This document shows, piece by piece, positions 43,195-51,245 of a stretch of 64,000 nt of DNA. Below the pieces are notes generated by a model that was given only the letters and a program-made list of their open reading frames with translations, ran no database searches and was not told where the DNA came from. Position 1 is the first letter of the stretch. Each line of letters starts with the position of its first letter. The stretch comes from Kaustia mangrovi (GTDB lineage Bacteria; Pseudomonadota; Alphaproteobacteria; Rhizobiales; Im1), in assembly GCF_015482775.1 (NCBI RefSeq), contig NZ_CP058214.1, forward strand, positions 3,834,501-3,898,500, read 5' to 3'. A program made the translations under genes and the position numbers.

Positions 43195-44349
43195 TTACCG
43201 GTCGAGGCCGGCATAGACCGCCCGCTCGAAGCGCTCATAGGCGGCCATGAAGGGCGGCTCGGCGAAGGGCAGCGTCTGGGTCATGATGAGGCCGGCGACG
43301 TCCCTTGCGGGGTCGAACCAGAAATGGGTGTTGAGGATTCCGGCCCAGCCCTGCGCGCCCGCCGAGCGCATGCCGGGCACATCCTGTTCCACGCGCATGA
43401 AGCCGAGGCTGTGGGTCTTCTCGATACCGGGAAAGAAGTCGGCATCCGCGCTCACGGCGGGCATGACCGTCGCAAGCGGTCCGACGCGCAGGGGCCCGAT
43501 ATGGTTCTCCAGCATCGTGGAGACCGCCCCCTCGCTCAGGATGCGCGCGCCGTCCAGTGCACCGCCATTGAGGAACATTCGCAGGAGGCGCATATAGTCC
43601 GGCGCCGTCGAGTAGAGCGCATGGCCCATGCCGTAGAATTCCGGCCCGGACGGCGGCGCCAGGGCGATGTCGGCGAAGCCGCCATCCTCGCCGCGCGCAT
43701 AGGCTCCGGCAAGCCGGGGGGCCATCGTGCCCTCGACCTCGAAGCGCGTGTCGGGCATGGCGAGCGGATCGAAGATCTCCTCGCGGCAGAACCGGTCGAC
43801 CGGCCGCCCGTCGACGGCCTCCACCACGCGGCCGAGCCAGTCGATGCCGATGCCGTAATCCCAGCGTGTGCCCGGATCGAAGACGAGCGGATAGGCGAGC
43901 GCCGCCTTCAGCCCCGACAGGATCGGCGGATGACCCGTCTCCTTCAGATAGCGGGCGATATCGGCGTGCCAGAATTCGTAGACGAGGCCCGATGTGTGGG
44001 TGGCGAGCTGGCGCACCGTGGCGCGGGCTTCCGGCGCGCGCAACCGCGGGGTGCCGCCCTCGAACCCGGTCAGGACCTTGAGCTCGGCGAATTCGGGCAG
44101 GATCTCGTCGACGGGCGTGTCCGCGTCGAGCCGGCCGCGATCTATGAGGATCATGGCGGCGGTGGAGCCGATGGCCTTGGTCATGGAAAAGATGCGGAAC
44201 ACCGTGTCGGCCGTCGCAGGCGCCCCCGGTGCGCGCTCGCCGGCGGTGCCCTGCCAGGTCACACCGCCCGAATTGCCCGTCATGGCCACGAGGAAGGGCG
44301 CCTCGCCCGCCGCGACCGCTTCGCTCACAACCGCATCCAGATCGACCAT
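43195..44349 (-). CDS. Serine hydrolase, beta-lactamase/esterase family (class C-like)
   Basis: This 384-residue protein without an evident signal peptide has the Ser-x-x-Lys motif SMTK (Ser55, Lys58), a WDYGIGI segment with Tyr165 at the YxN position, and HSLGFMRV near the C-terminus in place of KTG. Such proteins are often esterases (EstB type) rather than true beta-lactamases. The family includes acylases and D-amino-acid hydrolases. It is a single gene between the liv and fetAB operons. The substrate is unknown. Confidence 0.82.
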   Translation of the reverse strand: MVDLDAVVSEAVAAGEAPFLVAMTGNSGGVTWQGTAGERAPGAPATADTVFRIFSMTKAIGSTAAMILIDRGRLDADTPVDEILPEFAELKVLTGFEGGTPRLRAPEARATVRQLATHTSGLVYEFWHADIARYLKETGHPPILSGLKAALAYPLVFDPGTRWDYGIGIDWLGRVVEAVDGRPVDRFCREEIFDPLAMPDTRFEVEGTMAPRLAGAYARGEDGGFADIALAPPSGPEFYGMGHALYSTAPDYMRLLRMFLNGGALDGARILSEGAVSTMLENHIGPLRVGPLATVMPAVSADADFFPGIEKTHSLGFMRVEQDVPGMRSAGAQGWAGILNTHFWFDPARDVAGLIMTQTLPFAEPPFMAAYERFERAVYAGLDR

Positions 44350-44445
44350 GATTCCCTCCTGCTTTCCGTCCCGGCGATCATTCTACCGGCGCGATGCGGC
44401 ATGGTTCCACCCCGTTCGACGGGACGGGGCGCATGCGCGGCCGCC

Positions 44446-45246
44446 CTATCGCGCCTCGGTCAGCCGGTCCGGGCGCAACCGGTGGCGCTGGTCGGTGAGG
44501 CGCCAGGTGCCGCCCAGCACGGCGGTCAGCAGGCCGAGCCCGGTCGCGCCGGAGATCAGGAACATGATGAGGAGCTGGTATCTCACCGCCGCATCGGGCT
44601 CGATACCGGCGAGGATCTGGCCCGTCATCATGCCCGGCAGGAAGACGACGCCCGTCGCCGACATGGCGTTGATCATCGGCATGAAGCCGCGTCTCAGGGA
44701 CTCGCGGATTTCGGGCCTCAATGCGTCGAACCGGGGCGCGCCGAGCGCGATCCGGGTCTCGATTGCCGCGCGCTCGCGCACCACCGCGGTCGTCAGCGTG
44801 TCGAGCCCCAGGCTGATTCCCGTCATGGCATTGCCGAGGATCATGCCGAAGAGCGGAATGGCATAGCGCGGCGCATACCAGGGGTCGGGCTGGAGGGTGC
44901 CCAGAAGCGCGACCAGCGTCACGGTCGCCGCGGCGATCGTCATCGTCGCCGTGCCGAGCCCGTACCCCCACCAGCCCGAAAGCGGGCGCGTCTGGCGCGC
45001 GGAGATCTCGCGGCCGGCGAAGGCGACCATCGCGCAGGCCATGGCGAGCGTCCAGGGCAGCGTGGCGACGCTGAACAGGAGGGTCAGGACGGCGCCGACG
45101 GCGGTGAGCTGCACGACCATGCGCACGGCCGCGATGAGCAGCTGGCGTTCGATCCCGAGCGACAGCCAGAGCGACAGCGCCCCGTTCAGGAGGACGAACA
45201 CGGAAACGGCGGCGACGTCCGGAATGGTGAGATCGAGAAAGGTCAT
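44446..45246 (-). CDS. fetB: FetB-type ABC exporter permease
   Basis: This 266-residue inner-membrane protein of the UPF0014/FetB family begins with hydrophobic VFVLLNGALSLWLSLGIERQ, includes QLTAVGAVLTLLF, and has the family blocks GNAMTGISLGLDTL, IETRIALGAPRFDALRPEIRESLRRGFMP divided by function, and LPGMMTGQILAG. In E. coli FetAB exports iron and guards against peroxide stress. The start overlaps the fetA stop by 4 bp as ATGA, so the two subunits are co-translated. Iron specificity is inferred from family. Confidence 0.85.
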   Translation of the reverse strand: MTFLDLTIPDVAAVSVFVLLNGALSLWLSLGIERQLLIAAVRMVVQLTAVGAVLTLLFSVATLPWTLAMACAMVAFAGREISARQTRPLSGWWGYGLGTATMTIAAATVTLVALLGTLQPDPWYAPRYAIPLFGMILGNAMTGISLGLDTLTTAVVRERAAIETRIALGAPRFDALRPEIRESLRRGFMPMINAMSATGVVFLPGMMTGQILAGIEPDAAVRYQLLIMFLISGATGLGLLTAVLGGTWRLTDQRHRLRPDRLTEAR

Positions 45247-45842
45247 GCGGCCTCCCCGAAGAGCCGGCCGCCGGCCATGCGGACATGCCGGCCTGCCAGC
45301 CGCCGCGCCTGCGCATCGCTATGGGTGACGAGCACGATTGCCGCGCCGTCCGCCCGCAGCCGTCCGATCACGCCTTCGACGGCGCGCTCCGCCTCCTCGT
45401 CGAGCGCCGATGTCGGCTCGTCGAGCAGCAGGACGGGCGGTTTGTCCTCGATGGCGCGCAGGAACCCCAGCCGCTGCTTCTCGCCGGTCGACAGGCGCGC
45501 GACCTCCCAGCCCATGCAATCGGCGGGCAGGCCGATCTCGCAGGCCAGGGGGACGCTGGCGTCGGGAGCGCGGAAATGCCCGCCGACCCTGTCGAGCCAC
45601 CAGGCGGCCTCGGCGGCCACGAACCGCACCTTGCGGCGCCATTCGGGCCCGGCCATCGCGGTGCGCGGAATATCGTCGAGCCGGATATCGCCCTCATTGG
45701 GATCGAGATCGGCGACCGCGCGCAGGAAGACCGTCTTGCCCGAACCCGAGGCGCCCTGAAGGGTGACGGCTTCGCCCGCCTCCACGGCGAGGTGGCAGTC
45801 GTGAAGCAGCTTCGATGTGAGGCCGTTGACGACGAGGCCCAT
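45243..45842 (-). CDS. fetA: FetA-type ABC exporter ATPase
   Basis: This 199-residue cytoplasmic ATPase, short like other FetA proteins, has Walker A GASGSGKTVF, a signature LSTGEKQRLGFLRAI, Walker B VLLLDEPTSALDEEA and the H-loop His in LVTHSDAQ. The aromatic stretch EAAWWLDRVGGHF is typical of the FetA Q-loop region. It energises the FetB permease. A 106-bp gap separates it from the upstream MarR gene, with which it may be co-transcribed. Confidence 0.85.
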   Translation of the reverse strand: MGLVVNGLTSKLLHDCHLAVEAGEAVTLQGASGSGKTVFLRAVADLDPNEGDIRLDDIPRTAMAGPEWRRKVRFVAAEAAWWLDRVGGHFRAPDASVPLACEIGLPADCMGWEVARLSTGEKQRLGFLRAIEDKPPVLLLDEPTSALDEEAERAVEGVIGRLRADGAAIVLVTHSDAQARRLAGRHVRMAGGRLFGEAA

Positions 45843-45948
45843 GCACCCCCTCTTTCAGGACGGCCGGTCGCGGTTCCCGGGACGGGCCGGCGCATATTGG
45901 CGGCCCGGGCGCGCCCCATGCCGCCGCCGTGCCGTCCGATCCCTACGG

Positions 45949-46401
45949 TCAGGTCAGCGCGCCGAGGCTTCGCCTCAGCATATCGGGATCGCCGCCATTG
46001 GTCATGAGGATCTCGTCGAGCTCGGCATGGGCCGTCTTCCAGATCGGGACCGCGCTCGCCAGCAGCGCGCGCCCGTCATCGGTGAGCTTCAGGCGCCGGC
46101 TGCGTTTGTCCTTGGGGTCGACCATGCTCTCCACGAGGCCGCGTCGCTGAAGGGGTTTCAGCGCCGCCGTCAGCGTGGTGCGGTCCATGGCGAGGAGCTG
46201 TGCGACCGAGCCCATGCTCGGCGGGTCGGGCCGATTGAGCGACATCATGAGGGAGAACTGGCCGCTCGTCATCCCGAGCGGCCTGAGTGCCTCGTCGAAA
46301 TGCCGCGCCAGTGCGCGCGCGGCACGTTGCACGTGGAGGCATAGACATGTATCGCGGACGTAAAGCGTTGTTTCTAGGGGAACCGTTGCCTCTTTTGACA
46401 T
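45949..46401 (-). CDS. MarR-family transcriptional regulator
   Basis: This 150-residue winged-helix regulator has the recognition region TSGQFSLMMSLNRPDPPSMG then VAQLLAMDRTTLTAALKPLQ, and a basic wing DPKDKRSRRLKLT. Cys19 and Cys21 in RDTCLCLHVQ could sense oxidants or electrophiles, as in OhrR-type members. The gene is divergent from a GST-GST-glyoxalase operon, and a 10-bp palindrome covers both promoters, so it probably represses those detoxification genes and itself. The fetAB genes follow downstream. Confidence 0.87.
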   Translation of the reverse strand: MSKEATVPLETTLYVRDTCLCLHVQRAARALARHFDEALRPLGMTSGQFSLMMSLNRPDPPSMGSVAQLLAMDRTTLTAALKPLQRRGLVESMVDPKDKRSRRLKLTDDGRALLASAVPIWKTAHAELDEILMTNGGDPDMLRRSLGALT

Positions 46402-46434
46402 GCGACAATAATATTGATATCAACGTATTTGTCA
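46395..46434. promoter_or_regulatory. Overlapping divergent promoters with a MarR-type operator
   Basis: Plus strand: TTGACA (46395-46400), 17 bp, TATCAA (46418-46423). Minus strand: TTGACA (46434-46429), 16 bp, TATTAT (46412-46407). The perfect palindrome TTGATATCAA (46414-46423) covers the plus -10 and the minus spacer, so one bound dimer would block both the MarR gene and the GST operon. Confidence 0.65.
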
Positions 46435-46529
46435 AGATCGGCAGGGTGGGCAAACCGGTGGCCGGCAGGCCTGACCGGTACGAAGGAGAGGAACGCGATG
46501 ACGAGCCGACAAACGGGGAGAACGCGGGC

Positions 46530-47174
46530 ATGATCACCATCCATGCGTTCAGCAGCATTCCGATTCCGGTCAGGGGCCTGACCCGCGACCTGCGCGCGCT
46601 GTGGGCGGCGGAGGAGGCGGGGCTTGCCTACGAGATCCGCCCGGTCGACAGCATGAGCGGGGGGCTGTCCAGTGAGGACTATCTCGCCGTCAGCCCGTTC
46701 GGCCTCATCCCGGCCATGGAGGATGGCGCATTCAGCCTGTTCGAATCGGGCGCCATCGTCTTCTACATCGCCGACAAGGCCGGAAAGCTCGTGCCGGCAG
46801 ATGCGGAAGGGCGCGCGCTCGCCATGCAATGGGCGCTCGTCGCGCTCAACACGCTGGAGCCGGCGGCGATCAACATGGCTGTCGTCGAGCGGTTCCATGC
46901 CGGGGAGAACTGGGCGGAGGAACGCCGTCCCGCGGTCCGCGAGCTTTGCGAGAAGCGGCTTGCGACGCTCGACCGCCAGCTCGCCGGCAAGCGCTATCTC
47001 CTGGGCGACGGCTTCTCCGCCGCCGACATCCTCATGACGTCGGTGCTGCGCTTCATCCAATACTCCGATCTGATCGAGACCATGCCCAATGTGGCCGCCT
47101 ACAAGGCGCGCTGCGAGGACCGTCCCGCCTGGGCGAAGGTCCTCGAAACCCACGACGCCCTGCTTGCGGCCTGA
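46530..47174 (+). CDS. Glutathione S-transferase family protein 1
   Basis: This 214-residue cytoplasmic protein has an N-terminal thioredoxin-like domain (about 1-80) with SPFGLIPAMEDG and LFESGAIVFYIAD, the latter carrying the Glu-Ser pair that binds glutathione. A C-terminal helical domain follows with DGFSAADILMTSVL. Such GSTs conjugate or reduce electrophiles. The operon also holds a second GST and a double-glyoxalase protein, and a MarR regulator divides divergently, which suggests an inducible electrophile response. The ATG at 46530 was chosen where family similarity begins. Confidence 0.85.
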   Translation: MITIHAFSSIPIPVRGLTRDLRALWAAEEAGLAYEIRPVDSMSGGLSSEDYLAVSPFGLIPAMEDGAFSLFESGAIVFYIADKAGKLVPADAEGRALAMQWALVALNTLEPAAINMAVVERFHAGENWAEERRPAVRELCEKRLATLDRQLAGKRYLLGDGFSAADILMTSVLRFIQYSDLIETMPNVAAYKARCEDRPAWAKVLETHDALLAA

Positions 47175-47231
47175 CCCCGGCCGGATTCGGGCGAAGACCG
47201 CATGACTGTCATTCAGGAAGGTCAGTTATCC

Positions 47232-47885
47232 ATGTCCCTTACGCTCTATTACCATCCCTTTTCGTCTTTCTGCCAGAAGGTGCTGATCGCGCTCTACGAG
47301 AACGGCACCGAATTCGAGCCCCTCATGATCGACCTCGGCGACGAGGCGTCTCGCGCCGTCCTGCTGGAGGCGTGGCCCATGGGCAAGTTCCCGGTGCTGC
47401 GCGACGAGGACCGTGGTCTGACGCTGCCGGAGGCGAGCATCATCGTGGAGCATCTCGACCGGACTTGTCCGGGCGCGGTGCGCTTCATTCCCGACGATGC
47501 CGACGAGGCCCGGGAAACCCGGCTGTGGGACCGCTTCCACGATCTCCATGTCAATGTCCCCATGCAGAAGATCGTCACCGACAGGCTGCGTCCGGAAGGC
47601 CAGTCCGACAGCTTCGGCGTGGAGGAGGCGAGGCGCCAGCTCAAGACGGCGTTCGACATCGCGGACGAGGCGATGGCAGGGCGGCGCTGGGCCGCGGGCG
47701 AGCGCTTCACCATGGCCGATTGCGCCGCCGCGCCCGCCCTTGCCTATGCCGATGTCGTCATGCCGTTCGCCGACACGCACGCGCATTTGCATGCCTATCT
47801 GGAACGGCTGAAGGCCCGTCCGTCCTTCGCGCGCGCCCTCGAGGAGGCGAAACCTTACTGGGCGTTCTTTCCGAAGGCCGCATGA
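47232..47885 (+). CDS. Glutathione S-transferase family protein 2
   Basis: This 217-residue cytoplasmic GST has the opening LTLYYHPFSSFCQKVLIAL, where the Ser in SSFCQK is a likely glutathione contact. WPMGKFPVLRDED and LPEASIIVEHLDR complete the N-domain, and RFTMADCAAAPAL the C-domain. It differs strongly from the upstream GST, so the two are not a recent duplication. The start at 47232 follows AGGAAGG about 11 bp upstream. A longer start at 47202 is less likely. Confidence 0.85.
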   Translation: MSLTLYYHPFSSFCQKVLIALYENGTEFEPLMIDLGDEASRAVLLEAWPMGKFPVLRDEDRGLTLPEASIIVEHLDRTCPGAVRFIPDDADEARETRLWDRFHDLHVNVPMQKIVTDRLRPEGQSDSFGVEEARRQLKTAFDIADEAMAGRRWAAGERFTMADCAAAPALAYADVVMPFADTHAHLHAYLERLKARPSFARALEEAKPYWAFFPKAA

Positions 47886-47936
47886 GCCGGTCCGGATTCC
47901 AAACGCGAATATCCCGCCAGATCAGGAGGAGACCCC

Positions 47937-48710
47937 ATGGCGACATCCCCCAACCAGTTCGTCTGGTACGAGCTGATGACCACCGATCCGGAAGCGGCCG
48001 AAGCCTTCTACGGGAGCGTCGTCGGCTGGGACTATGACGATCCGAACATCCCGGGCAGGCCCTACAAGGTGCTGCTTGCGGACAAGGCGCCGATCGGCGG
48101 GATGATGGCTCTGCCGGAGGAGGCCCGGGCGACCGGCCTTCAACCGATCTGGGTCGGCTATATCGGCGTCGACGACGTGGATGCCGCCGCAAAGCGGCTG
48201 ACGGAGGCGGGCGGAACGGTCCACCGCGCGCCCGAGGACATTCCCGGTATCGGCCGTTTCGCGGTCGTCGCCGACCCCCAGGGCGCGACGATGCTCCTGT
48301 TCAGGCAGACCTTCGAGGGCGAGCCGCCGCGGCCCGCGCCCGGCACGCCGGGCAGTGTCGCCTGGCGGGAGCTCTTCGCCGGCGACGGGGAGAAGGCCTT
48401 CGATTTCTACGCGCAACAGTTCGGCTGGACGAAGGACCAGGCGATGCCGATGGGCGAGCTGGGCGTCTACCAGCTCTTCGCCGCGGGCGCGGAGCCGGTC
48501 GGCGCCATGCACACGAAGCCGCCGGAGGTGCCGGCGCCGTTCTGGCTCTTCTACTTCGCGGTCGAGAATATCGACGCCGCCCGGGAGCGTGTCGCGGCTG
48601 GCGGCGGCGAGGTCCTCTTCGACCCACGGGAGGTGCCGAACGACATGTGGGTCGTCCATTGCCGCGACCCGCAGGGTGCCGTGTTCGCACTGGTCGGCCC
48701 GCGCATCTGA
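47937..48710 (+). CDS. Double-domain VOC (glyoxalase/bleomycin-resistance) family protein
   Basis: This 257-residue cytoplasmic protein has two vicinal-oxygen-chelate domains. The first (about 5-125) starts FVWYELMTTDPEAAEAFYGSVV cut by variable positions, and the second (about 138-255) starts VAWRELFAGDGEKAFDFYAQQ. The domains end GATMLLFR and GAVFALVGPR. VOC proteins isomerise, cleave or bind small electrophiles. It follows AGGAGGAG at the start and is the third gene of the MarR-controlled operon, consistent with detoxification. Confidence 0.88.
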   Translation: MATSPNQFVWYELMTTDPEAAEAFYGSVVGWDYDDPNIPGRPYKVLLADKAPIGGMMALPEEARATGLQPIWVGYIGVDDVDAAAKRLTEAGGTVHRAPEDIPGIGRFAVVADPQGATMLLFRQTFEGEPPRPAPGTPGSVAWRELFAGDGEKAFDFYAQQFGWTKDQAMPMGELGVYQLFAAGAEPVGAMHTKPPEVPAPFWLFYFAVENIDAARERVAAGGGEVLFDPREVPNDMWVVHCRDPQGAVFALVGPRI

Positions 48711-48737
48711 GCGCGACCGCGGTGGGATTGACGCAGA

Positions 48738-48771
48738 TCCGCCCGCTCCCGCCTGCGTGGGAGCGGGCGGA
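48738..48771. terminator. GC-rich hairpin between convergent genes
   Basis: A perfect 13-bp stem, tccgcccgctccc with gggagcgggcgga and an 8-nt loop, lies between the VOC gene and the convergent aldehyde dehydrogenase. It lacks a U-tract but is well placed to stop read-through from both sides. Confidence 0.55.
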
Positions 48772-48816
48772 GACAGGCACCGCTTCGACCGGATCGCGCC
48801 CCGCTGCCGCGCCCCG

Positions 48817-50319
48817 TCACGACGGCCGGTAAAACACGTCGTCCGAGTAGGGGTACCACCAGTCGTGGATCTTCGGGGTGTGGTCGATGACGACCATCTT
48901 GGACTGGCGGAAGGCATCGAGCCCCTGCCGTCCGAGCTCGCGGCCCATGCCCGACATCTTCCAGCCGCCGAAGGGCAGGGCGTCGTTGTCGATGAGCGGA
49001 TTGTTGACCCAGACCATGCCGGCCTGGAGCGTCTCGGCCGCCTCCATCGCCTCGCCGAGATCGGCGGTGAAGACGGAGGCGCCGAGGCCGTACGGGCTGT
49101 CATTGGCGAGCCGCACGCCGTCCGCGAAACCGGCCACCTTGCAGACCGCCGCGACGGGCCCGAAGATCTCCTCGCGCATGATCGCCATGTCGGGCGTGAC
49201 GCCGGTCAGGATCGTCGGTTCGTAGAACCAGCCCGTATTGCGCTCCGGCGGCACCCGGCCGCCGCAGACCACCGTGGCGCCGGCCTTGCGGGCCCCCTCC
49301 ACCAGGCGGATGACCTTGGCGCGGGCGTCCTCGGAGACGAGGGGGCCGATCTCGGATTTTTCCAGCCCGGGACCGACGCGCAGGCGCCGGGCCGCCTCCG
49401 CGAAGCGCGAGACGAAGGCGTCGTGGATCGCCTCGTGGACGAAGAAGCGCTCCGACGACGTGCAGATCTGGCCGGACAGGTGGAAGGCCGCCGTCACCGA
49501 GCCGGCGACCGCCACGTCGAGCGGCGCCTTGTCGGAGATCACCATGGGATCGTTGCCGCCGGCCTCGATGATGGCCGGCTTGAACCGCTCCGCGCAGGCG
49601 ACCGCCACCTTGCGGCCCGCTGCCACGCTGCCGGTGAAGGCGACCACATGGGTATTCTCCGACGCGATCAGCGCCTGGGCGGCCTCCGCCCCGCCCGTGA
49701 CGCAGCTCACGAGCCCCGGCGGCAGCGTCTGCGCGATGCGTTCCATGAATTTCAGCGTGGACAGGCTCGTCGCCTCCGCCGGCTTGACGATGCACGCATT
49801 GCCGGCGGCAAGCGAGGCCGCGACCGTCCAGCTCATGAGCAGGACAGGGAAGTTGAACGGCATGATGTGGACGGAGACGCCATAGGGCTCGTAGCGGGCG
49901 AACTGGAAGGAGCCGGCCTGCGTCGTCCCTGCAATATGGCCGGCCTCGTCGCGCGCCATCTCCGCGAAATAGCGATAGGCGCCGGCGACGTTGTAGAGCT
50001 CGCCCATCGCCTCGGGAAAGGGCTTGCCCATCTCCAGCGTCATGAGCTCGGCGACGTCCTCGAACCCGCCATCCTCGATGAGGGAGGCGAGGTGGTGGAG
50101 CGCGCCGGCGCGGGTCTTCGTGTCGGTCTTCGCCCAGTCGCGCTGGGCGGCACGGGCCTCGCGCGCGACTTCCTCGACGGTCGCGACGCCGGCCATGGCG
50201 ATCCGCCCCACGGGCCGGAGTGTTGCCGGATCGACGATGTCGCGGGTGCCGGCGCCCTCCGCCGGCACGAAATCGTTGCCGCGGAAAATCTGCGCGCCGA
50301 AAGGATCGAAGGCGGCCAT
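48817..50319 (-). CDS. NAD(P)-dependent aldehyde dehydrogenase
   Basis: This 500-residue cytoplasmic enzyme has PFNFP (Asn156), VKPAE (Lys179), FTGSVAAG, Glu252 in IIEAGGNDP (ELGGNDP is more usual) and the nucleophile Cys286 in SGQICTSSER. It resembles aldehyde dehydrogenases that oxidise aldehydes from amine breakdown, such as semialdehydes. It is the last gene of the operon with the second Pot importer, a glycosyltransferase and two cupins, so the aldehyde may come from the imported amine. Exact substrate unknown. Confidence 0.88.
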   Translation of the reverse strand: MAAFDPFGAQIFRGNDFVPAEGAGTRDIVDPATLRPVGRIAMAGVATVEEVAREARAAQRDWAKTDTKTRAGALHHLASLIEDGGFEDVAELMTLEMGKPFPEAMGELYNVAGAYRYFAEMARDEAGHIAGTTQAGSFQFARYEPYGVSVHIMPFNFPVLLMSWTVAASLAAGNACIVKPAEATSLSTLKFMERIAQTLPPGLVSCVTGGAEAAQALIASENTHVVAFTGSVAAGRKVAVACAERFKPAIIEAGGNDPMVISDKAPLDVAVAGSVTAAFHLSGQICTSSERFFVHEAIHDAFVSRFAEAARRLRVGPGLEKSEIGPLVSEDARAKVIRLVEGARKAGATVVCGGRVPPERNTGWFYEPTILTGVTPDMAIMREEIFGPVAAVCKVAGFADGVRLANDSPYGLGASVFTADLGEAMEAAETLQAGMVWVNNPLIDNDALPFGGWKMSGMGRELGRQGLDAFRQSKMVVIDHTPKIHDWWYPYSDDVFYRPS

Positions 50320-50387
50320 CGCTGTACTCCTGCTGCCTGGTGATTGTGGGGTGGGTCCGGTTCGGCTGGAGCGGTTTGCCGTTCCGC

Positions 50388-50446
50388 TCGTTCCCGCACG
50401 GGGCGGGACCCCAGACTGGATGCCCGCCCCGTGCGGGCATGAGCGG
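50388..50446. repeat. Dispersed palindromic repeat, copy 4
   Basis: The arms cccgcacggggcggg (about 50394-50408) and cccgccccgtgcggg (about 50423-50437) are exact inverted partners with ACCCCAGACTGGATG between them. The arm core differs from copies 2, 3, 5 and 6 but the layout is the same. It lies between the second cupin gene and the aldehyde dehydrogenase in the same operon. Confidence 0.75.
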
Positions 50447-50484
50447 ACAAGCGGCGATCCGGCCGGGCCCTGCTCCGGCTCCTC

Positions 50485-50865
50485 CTAGCGGATCATGTAG
50501 ACCTTTCGGACCGTCTCGTGGACGCGGCAGGTGCCCTTCCAGCCCTTGGGGAAGAAGGCCGCCGTGTCCGGTTCGATCTCGATCACCTCGCCCGATTCGT
50601 GGGTGTAGGTGCAGCGCCCGGAGAGGAAGTGGCACATCTCGTCATTGGTGACGTGGCACTCCCAGAAGCCGGGCGTGCAGATCCAAACCCCGCTTTCCGG
50701 GCTTCCGCCCTCGCCCTTGTGGAGGAGCACGCCGGAGGTGCGGCTTTCCCCCTCGATCATGGTCGGGATCGGTCCCCAGTCGACGACATGCTCGATGTCG
50801 GCCGGATTGCGCAGGACCGGTGTCTTGGTTCGGGTATCGCTCATCGTGCAGTCTCGATCGCTCAT
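50485..50865 (-). CDS. Small cupin-domain protein 2 (DUF861-like)
   Basis: This protein of 126 residues (or 119 from ATG 50844) is a single cupin barrel, with GVWICTPGFWECHVTNDEMCHFL as its core segments and SGEVIEIEPDTAAFFPKGWKGT. It is a paralogue of the upstream cupin (GIWISTPGSWRLVLPRDELCHFV). The start at 50865 overlaps the upstream cupin stop as ATGA. DUF861 cupins bind small ligands or metals, often in polyamine, ureide or ethanolamine operons. No enzymatic role can be named. Confidence 0.8.
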   Translation of the reverse strand: MSDRDCTMSDTRTKTPVLRNPADIEHVVDWGPIPTMIEGESRTSGVLLHKGEGGSPESGVWICTPGFWECHVTNDEMCHFLSGRCTYTHESGEVIEIEPDTAAFFPKGWKGTCRVHETVRKVYMIR

Positions 50866-51230
50866 CGCAGCATGTAGATCGCGCGGATCGCCTCGTGGAC
50901 GACCACAGTGCCTGTCCAGCCCTCCAGGAAGTGGACGACCATGCCGGGTTCCACCTCGATCACCTCGCCGTCGTCGGCGGTGTAGGTGGCCCGGCCGGCG
51001 ACGAAGTGGCACAGCTCGTCGCGCGGCAGGACGAGGCGCCAGCTTCCGGGCGTGGAGATCCAGATCCCCGCTTCCGGCAGCCCGTTGTCCTCGCCCTTCC
51101 ACAGGAGCCGCCCGGTGTTCATCGACTTCCCGTCGATCGGCTCCAGATGACCGCCCCAGTCCTTCAGGTCGTCGACCCATGTGGAGGCCCCGGCGATATG
51201 CGGGGCGGTCGCGTTCAGCTTGGTTGGCAT
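50862..51230 (-). CDS. Small cupin-domain protein 1 (DUF861-like)
   Basis: This 122-residue single cupin has cores GIWISTPGSWRLVLPRDELC and DGEVIEVEPGMVVHFLEGWTG. It shares its fold, length and end (VHEAIRAIYMLR against VHETVRKVYMIR) with the next gene, so the two arose by tandem duplication and have since diverged. The gene starts 15 bp after the glycosyltransferase stop and is coupled to its copy by ATGA. The function is unknown. Confidence 0.8.
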   Translation of the reverse strand: MPTKLNATAPHIAGASTWVDDLKDWGGHLEPIDGKSMNTGRLLWKGEDNGLPEAGIWISTPGSWRLVLPRDELCHFVAGRATYTADDGEVIEVEPGMVVHFLEGWTGTVVVHEAIRAIYMLR

Positions 51231-51245
51231 GCGCGTGCTCTGATC

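Noticed and set aside
42940-45759. A 939-codon plus-strand open frame opposite the serine hydrolase and fetAB
   Set aside because: The opposite strand carries clear family motifs, while this translation is compositionally biased and unrecognisable.
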